From Conchocele bisecta (lineage: Eukaryota > Mollusca > Bivalvia > Lucinida > Thyasiridae): DNA of 64,000 nucleotides. Under the pieces are notes generated by a model. It ran no database searches. It worked only from the letters and a program-made list of their open reading frames with translations, and was not told the DNA's origin. A program made the translations under genes and the position numbers. Below are positions 58,250 to 64,000 of the stretch, one piece after another; positions within the stretch are counted from its first letter, which is position 1, and the number at the start of each line of letters is the position of its first letter. The DNA is taken from positions 38,598,242 through 38,662,241 of the forward strand of contig CM055277.1 of assembly GCA_029237695.1 (NCBI GenBank), read 5' to 3'.

Positions 58250-59520
58250 TACCTCCTGTGAGATAGTTATTTCTATACTAATATCTGCAGTAGAGAAATT
58301 CCTGAAATAATTAAATTTATCACATGAAAGCCTTGTTATTACATATTCGTATTATGCACCAACGTTATTCCAAATAAATAAAACTAAGATGTTCCAAATG
58401 ACATCCCTAATGGCGTGACAAAGCAACGATGTTTTGACGTTGACGTCATCCTACTTTAAACATCGTTATCAGCGTTATAAAAGTTTTGTAATATGAAGTG
58501 CTTACAATGAACGGGAACCTGTAATATGACATATTTATAATGTGGTTATTGCTAGTAGTAAAACTATTTTTGTCTGTGGAGACTTTCAACTCGATGCAAA
58601 AATAGTCAATTGCATCTTCTCATGAATCGTATCGGATATGTTCAGGTTTTCTGCTATTTGGAGCGTTATGTCATGTGATAAACAAAATTTCAAACTCGTT
58701 TCCATTTGATATATATAAAACTCGTCCGTAATTTTGCACGACTCGTTTCATAAATCTCATATCAAATGGAAACTTGTTTGATATCCTATATTTATTCAAC
58801 TGGCCATCTCGTTATACACCCGGCACACAATGGGGCATATTGTGTTCGTATTTCCATCTGTAAGATGTACGTTCACACTTTTGTTTGTCGGTCCAGGCTG
58901 CAGCCGGGGGTATCCGTGAGCCTATGCTCACTGGCTCTAGTTAGTACCGTATTAATGAGACCTCATTGAGTCGGGGTGACCGCAGGTCCAATGAAATAGT
59001 TGATAGGAGACACCCCATGTGATTTTGTACCTTCAGACATCTGCGTAATTTCATTAAATACATTTACAAAATATACAGTACATGTATTTTCCGTAAATGG
59101 CGTCATGAGTACATGAACATTTTGTCAACCTTTATTTATGAAAAATATTGTAAATTTTGTAGACATATTTAATGAAATTACGCAGATGTCCGAAGGTACA
59201 AAATCACATGGCGTGTCTCATGCATTTTCATACACAGCTGAAATCTTTCAAAGTTGCTGTCTCAGATGTTCAATAGATGTACATATCTGATGTTTCGATT
59301 CATGAACTGCAAATAACCTACAGTCGATCACCAGTACCTCGAACATCAGTATCTCGATCATATCCCCTATCTCGTATATCAGCCAAACCCATCATTTCAA
59401 GGAATTTATGATTTATCCTACTATAATTTGGTAATGTATGTTCACTATTATTGTACCAGGATGCACAATCTGTGAAACATAATAATGTTGTTGTGTTGTG
59501 AAATGATTATATAGTGAAAC
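58250..59520. other. Spacer between the gene-less element and the second Polinton-like block
   Basis: No gene is present. ATTTCCATTTGATATA-type sequence recurs around 58700-58770. The tail of a hairpin-headed repeat (CAGGCTGCAGCCGGGGGTAT ... GGCTCTAGTT) lies at about 58895-58945. The MITE at 59007 is listed separately. Confidence 0.45.
59007..59219. mobile_element. 213-bp MITE with ~60-bp inverted arms (GTGATTTTGTACC family), copy 2
   Basis: GAGACACCCCATGTGATTTT and its continuation (CTTCAGACATCTGCGTAATT, TCATTAAATA) are mirrored at the right end with few differences. It is the same family as 21707-21945. No clear target duplication is seen. Confidence 0.75.
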
Positions 59521-59589
59521 CAGTAGTATATAGGGAGTCAAAATGATACTACCAACGTTTTTTAACGTTATTGAGCTGTATTGTAGCTC

Positions 59590-59616
59590 CCACCACCAAC
59601 CAAAAGTTGGTGGTGG
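59590..59616. repeat. 11-bp hairpin CCACCACCAAC-CAAAA-GTTGGTGGTGG
   Basis: Perfect arms 59590-59600 and 59606-59616 with a 5-base loop, 73 bases beyond the 3' end of the zinc-finger gene. It could act as a transcript 3'-end structure or be part of a terminal repeat. Confidence 0.85.
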
Positions 59617-59688
59617 TATTGAATGATAAAAAGTGGGATTGTAGTCCCAATTAGATTGTAGATTGACTTTTGAAAAAAGTATAAATCA

Positions 59689-59985
59689 TTAATGCAATTT
59701 CAATGCGTCCGCGCGTGATAGTATATATTCCAACACCCCATTTTTCTCCTCCAATATAGCTAATTTATTTCGCAGATCAGCAACTAATTCTACCAGCTCT
59801 AGTCTACCACGTTCACCTTTAGCTACCTGACAGCGCAGTTGATTATGTCTACAAATAGTTTGGGCACTAACGAATTTACAAGGGCATCTGGGGCATTGAA
59901 ATTGTGGGGCGACACAACGAAATTTTCTACGTCTCGATAGATGCCTTTGTAGATAGTCTTTACACGCAAACGTCACACACTCCAT
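59689..59985 (-). CDS. Small zinc-finger/coiled-coil protein of the Polinton-like element
   Basis: This intact 98-codon minus-strand frame starts at 59985. One clear finger reads CPRCPCKFVSAQTICRHNQLRC (C-x2-C-x12-H-x5-C, residues ~31-52). A degenerate Cys/His cluster precedes it (CVTFAC...QRHLSRRRKFRC). The C-terminal third is a predicted coiled coil (ELVELVADLRNKLAILEEKN). It probably dimerises and binds nucleic acid or regulates transcription of the element. It is transcribed away from the polymerase gene. I cannot name the family. The intact frame stands out beside the broken polymerase. Confidence 0.6.
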   Translation of the reverse strand: MECVTFACKDYLQRHLSRRRKFRCVAPQFQCPRCPCKFVSAQTICRHNQLRCQVAKGERGRLELVELVADLRNKLAILEEKNGVLEYILSRADALKLH

Positions 59986-60023
59986 TATATATATGCATTT
60001 TTATATATATGTATATGTTTATA

Positions 60024-60074
60024 TTCAATTGGACGTGAAAAAAACATCATGTTTTTTTTTCACGTCCAATTGAA
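60024..60074. promoter_or_regulatory. Palindrome in the divergent promoter region
   Basis: TTCAATTGGACGTG, an A7 run and CAT are mirrored by ATG, a T9 run and CACGTCCAATTGAA around one central base. Only the A/T runs differ in length. It sits between the two divergent start codons (59985 and 60109). A cruciform, a symmetric operator or a replication-related structure is possible; the role is inferred from position only. Confidence 0.6.
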
Positions 60075-60108
60075 CAGATAAATTTCATAGGTTATATATA
60101 CAGAAAAT

Positions 60109-60540
60109 ATGATAACGCCAGAAACTAGAGCAGAAATAGAAAGTTTGTGAAGAGAAGCCGAATCTCTAGGGATTACTTATAGTAAACGGTTGAGAGTTAG
60201 GGTGTTGACAAAGCTGATAAACGCCACAAAGAATGAGGTGTTTATGAAGCGGTTTACCCGCGCCCACAAACGAGGAGCCTTTAAAGACCTCTCACTAGCA
60301 GAGGATATTGGTAACAGAATTCAAAAATAAAGTATTGCGGGGTTAAGGGCTAGTGTAATAAAACCTTCAAGCACCAATTCCAGACGCACAGGTGACCAAA
60401 TACCAAATAATTTGGAGAATATGAAAAAATCTATCGTTCGCGCGATAGTGACAGAAGGTGAAGAAATATTGGGGGCTCATGATGAAACATTGGAAAATTG
60501 TGGAAAAGGGAAGACGGGTAGTTACATTATCCTTTCGTAA
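60109..60540 (+). pseudogene. Short reading frame ahead of the polymerase, two in-frame stops
   Basis: The plus frame from ATG 60109 reads MITPETRAEIESL, a TGA, then REAESLGITYSKRLRVRV and FMKRFTRAHKRGAFKDLSLA. A TAA comes near 60329, and an open stretch continues to about 60539. It overlaps the polymerase frame from 60458. It may be the N-terminal part of the polymerase polypeptide or a small separate gene. I do not recognise a domain. Confidence 0.4.
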
Positions 60541-63500
60541 AAACATTAACATTAACGAGTCTGAACGCATGTCCGATAAACTCGCTCCGTATCTAACAAC
60601 CAATTTTTATTTGAGATATTCATATTCTTACAAGCTAGAACATATGGAGGAAACTAAAAATAGAAAACCTATAACTGTAATATTTCACAAAAATCTCTGT
60701 GGTAGCGAACCACTATCATCAATGAAAACCGTTAACAATTGGTTGTCAGATAAGGAGCAAACACGAATAATGTCTGATAAAATAGACGGACCAAATACAA
60801 AGTGGAAGTTTGTAAGATGGGTAGAGAATTTTGTAAAGCTAATACAGCGCAATAGGGGAATATATTTGGGACTACAATCCAAAGAAGCAGCAGGAGAACC
60901 TCCAGAATGGTTGAAGAATAAAAAAGGTATGTATTCTTTAGATAAGTATAATGACGACCTTTGTCTGTTCAGGTGTTTAGCGATGCATATGACAGGTGCA
61001 AGATCTGACAGATGCACGGACTAGGCAAAATAACTTAGTAAACAATATACCGGTATTAATGTGGTTTCACCAATTCCTTTTTCAGATATGAAAAAGGTTA
61101 AAGAGTTTTTTAAAATCGGTATAGAAGTATATCAACTCACCAAATGTGACGTATGGTGGTTGAAAAAGGTACCAGCGCACTATAAAGCAATAGGTAATAA
61201 ACCAATGACAATAGGACTTTAATAATCACGCATTTCTGATAAGAAAAACCTTAAAAACCTATCTAAAATTTACGCCTGCGATAATTGCAAACAGAAATTC
61301 ACGAAAGCGAGTAATATGAATAGACCCGGACCAAAATGTATGAAAGGTGAGACAAAAAAAGTATGTGACGGTAATTATTTAGAGCGCCGTCGTTCGAGAA
61401 AGCGTTCTACCCAAAAAGTTCTAACAGCTATGGGGCGATCGATTGGATGTACTATGTGGAAAAGCAGGAGGGAATTCACATTCACCACGAACAATGTGGA
61501 CATGGGGGTGAATGATCCATTTTAGGAGCTCCAGTAGATGGATACTGTCCAGAAAACAATACAGTATATCAATATCACGGCTGTTACTGGCACGGGTTTT
61601 GAGATTCATGCAAAGCATAGAAAAGAAGAACGCGCATCCACTATGAGAAGAGATAAATTTATTAGAAGAAAAGAATTCGACCTAGTAGTTATGTGGGAAT
61701 GCGAATTCCAAAGAACGGGTAAAGACATAAAGATCGGTTGCGACACTACTCTTTATCCATATCAGATAGTATATGATTTTGAGGCGTATCTCGACCCAGA
61801 ATTTGAAACTCTCGGTAATAATCTAGAGGACGAAGCTGAGCACGTTCCGGTAAGCGTTAGATAATTTCTTAGGAACAGTAACTCATATTTGTGATAAAGA
61901 TCCTGCAAAACTTATAGAAAAATTTGTAAAAGATTTGAAAGTCAGGGGTAAAGCTATAAGAGAAGAAGTATGGTTAAGATATGGATTTAATACAGAACAT
62001 TTACGCAAAAATTAAGTTACACAGATCGAGCAGTGGATAGAGCAAGTACCGGTTATAGGTTTTAACAGCAGTAAGTACGATATAAACTTAATAAAGAAAT
62101 ATTTAGTAGGCGAACTGGCATCAACAACAAAGAAAGTAATGGTTGGAAAACGGGCAAACGCAACAATATTTCTATTTACTCCAGAGTTTAGATTTCTTGA
62201 TGTAATACTTTACCTAGGACCTGGGTGTAAGTTACGATAGTTGGATAAAAGCCTACGACTGCAAAGGACAGAAATCTTTCTTTCCTTACGAGTGGTTCGA
62301 TTCTCCAGACAAACTGGATTACCCAGGACTGCCTGATATAGAGAATTGGTATTCCAAACTATCTGGGAAAATGTTACTAGACGAAACAGAATTAAGCAAA
62401 TGTCGTAGAATTTTCAAAGAAGAGAATATGGAAACCTTCAGAGATTGGTTGAAATATTATAGCGATTTAGATGTAGCACCGTTCCTAGAAGCGGTGGAAA
62501 AAATGTGTGAATTTTATAAACACAGAGGTGTGGATATTTTCAAAGATGCGGTAACACTACCTGGAGTAGCTATACAATATTTATTGAGAGGAACCATTAA
62601 AGAACAAAAATCTTCAAAGACGATTATACCAGAGGATGCTCTATATGCACCAAAAGAAGAAACATACGAAATGATGAAAGACGCTCTAGTTGGCGGTCCA
62701 TCAATAGTATTTACACGATATGCAGAAGCCGGTGTTTCAAATATTAGAGTGGGTTCCAAACCTTGCAAAGGCTGTTTTGGGTACGATGCAAACGCGTTTA
62801 TTTATATCTACGTTAAATAAAGATATGCCGTGTGGGAGGGAAACTATACACCATATAGATACCCCACATAACCCTAAATGTATTAAAAAGTTTTGTAAAA
62901 GAGTTTTATCTGGAGACTGGTTTGGGTTTGCGGAGGTGGATATAGAAGTTCCACACAACTTAAAAGATAAGTTTTCTGAAATGTCCCCAATATTTATAAA
63001 CAGAGAAGTAGACGTTGAGGAGGTTCCTGAACACATGTTAAAATATTTGGAAGATACTGGCCGAACAAGAGGAAATGGAAGGAAATTAGTGGGATCGATG
63101 ACCGCCACTAAAGTATTGATGTACGCACCCCTATTGAAATGGTATTTAAAACACGGCCTAGAAATAACTGGAGTTCATCGTGTTATAGATTATATTAGTG
63201 GAAAACCATTTGAATGGTTCGCAAAAGAAGTTACAGCCGCAAGACGAACAGGCGATGTAGAACCAAATAAGAAACCAGTAGCGGATATAATGAAATTATT
63301 AGGAAACTCGTGTTGTGGAAAAATGATACCAGTAGCGGATATAATGAAATTATTAGGAAACTCGTGTTGTGGAAAAATGATAGAGGCAACAGAGAGACAT
63401 TTAAATACGACATATACACAAAACGAAACCTGTGTTGACAAAGCATTAAGATCTGCATTCTTTGACGATTTGGAAGAGATAGGAGATGCGTACGAAATAT

Positions 63501-64000
63501 CTTCCCGAAAACCCCGCTGTGCAGTAAAGAGACCCTTCCACTGTGGAATAGCGGTTTAGCAACTAGCTAAATTGAGAATGTTGGAATTTTACTACGAATT
63601 TCTAGACAAATACGTAAAAAGAGAAGACTTTGAATTAATACAGATGGACACGGATAATATGTATATAGGAGTTAGTGGAAAAACAATAGAGGAATTGATT
63701 AGACCTAACTTACTAGACGAGTTTGAAAAATAAAAAAATAAATGATTGGCTTGGGATAAATGGAGCGAAAGAGAGCCAGGACTTTTAAAAATGGAATTTA
63801 GCAGAGATAGGGCGATAGCGTTATCTAGTAAGTGTTATTTTGTAGAAAAATTTAATTCCACTAATTTTGATAATTCTAAAGAATTAATTAATAAAAACTC
63901 TGCGAAAGAAATGTCCAAGAGAACTAACAATTTAAATTGGGATAGATATAAACGAGTACTAAGTGAAACTACAGAAGATGGAAAACACATTATAGATGTA
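60458..64000 (+). pseudogene. Protein-primed family B DNA polymerase (pPolB), broken, runs off window
   Basis: Segments in several frames on the plus strand keep pPolB order. They are NDDLCLFRCLAMH (~60950), a CDNC...C zinc-like cluster (~61274), VDGYCPENNTVYQYHGCYWH (~61535), Exo I YDFEAYLD (61772), Exo II GFNSSKYD (~62058), Exo III YYSDLDVAPF (~62454), motif A YDANA (~62783), motif B NSCCGK (duplicated, 63275-63382; canonical Tyr replaced by Cys) and motif C DTDN (63647-63658). SSKCYFVEKF and later thumb sequence follow to the window end. This enzyme replicates the element from a terminal protein primer. Breaks include frame changes near 61010, 61430, 61600, 61865, 62225 and 62800, and stops at about 61220, 62015, 63557 and 63730. 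It is inactive. Confidence 0.85.
63275..63382 (+). repeat. Exact 54-bp tandem duplication of polymerase motif B
   Basis: Bases 63275-63328 are repeated exactly at 63329-63382. Each copy encodes 18 residues containing MKLLGNSCCGKMI. The frame is kept. Motif B contacts the incoming nucleotide, so two copies should disrupt the active site. Confidence 0.95.

Larger units (their letters stand above)
59521..64000. mobile_element. Second Polinton/Maverick-like block, cut by window end
   Basis: A compact divergent gene pair sits here: zinc-finger protein (-) and protein-primed polymerase B (+), with hairpins in the spacer. The left boundary is a guess, placed near the palindrome-rich stretch at 59527-59660 where a terminal repeat could lie. 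The other end is outside the window. A host gene and two transposons separate it from the block at 1-6660, so they are two insertions. Confidence 0.65.

Noticed and set aside
1..64000. One giant Polinton spanning both ends of the window
   Set aside because: A host gene with conserved splice sites (20.7-45.9 kb) and two complete transposons separate the virion genes from the polymerase.

Overview
The window is eukaryotic nuclear DNA from a marine invertebrate, most likely a mollusc and probably a bivalve. This is inferred from intron-containing host exons, hairpin-headed interspersed repeats, intronic arrays rich in AAGGTCAAGGTCA-type motifs, and tRNA-derived SINEs. No bacterial operon, rRNA, intact tRNA gene or CRISPR array was seen. 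The only clear host gene is a homologue of PAGR1 (PA1, PAXIP1-associated glutamate-rich protein 1, a subunit of the KMT2C/D H3K4 methyltransferase complexes). Four exons on the + strand (20714-20848, 22249-22361, 23492-23568, 45145-45920) join in phase. The last intron is about 21.6 kb and is almost wholly repeats.

Layout. 1-6660: compact, intronless virion-gene block of a Polinton/Maverick-like (adintovirus-type) element: major capsid protein (-), coiled-coil/membrane protein (+), uncharacterised protein with a membrane anchor (-), possible penton-like protein (+), fibre-like protein (+) and a small membrane protein (+). Most are broken. The capsid gene is split by a 957-bp transposon with terminal inverted repeats and a 5-bp target duplication. 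6660-20500: decayed LINE and hAT relics, then dense arrays of GGTTAAG-type and hairpin-headed repeats. 20.5-46.4 kb: PAGR1 and its intronic repeats, including several non-autonomous transposons whose ends and target duplications can be read directly. 46407-52401: a 5,995-bp DNA transposon with long inverted repeats and a TAT duplication. It carries one large broken gene whose C-terminal half resembles FEN1/XPG nucleases, so it is probably Academ-like. 52607-58249: a second, gene-less element whose ends also begin TAGT, with a TAC duplication. 59.5 kb to the end: the start of a second Polinton-like element, with a zinc-finger/coiled-coil protein (-) and a broken protein-primed DNA polymerase B (+) running off the window.

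The most unusual item is the nuclease-encoding transposon with its gene-less neighbour. Next are the capsid gene split by a clean transposon insertion and an exact 54-bp duplication of polymerase motif B. The two Polinton-like blocks are separate: a host gene and two other transposons lie between them. All family assignments come from reading motifs and inverted repeats by eye; no database search was run.
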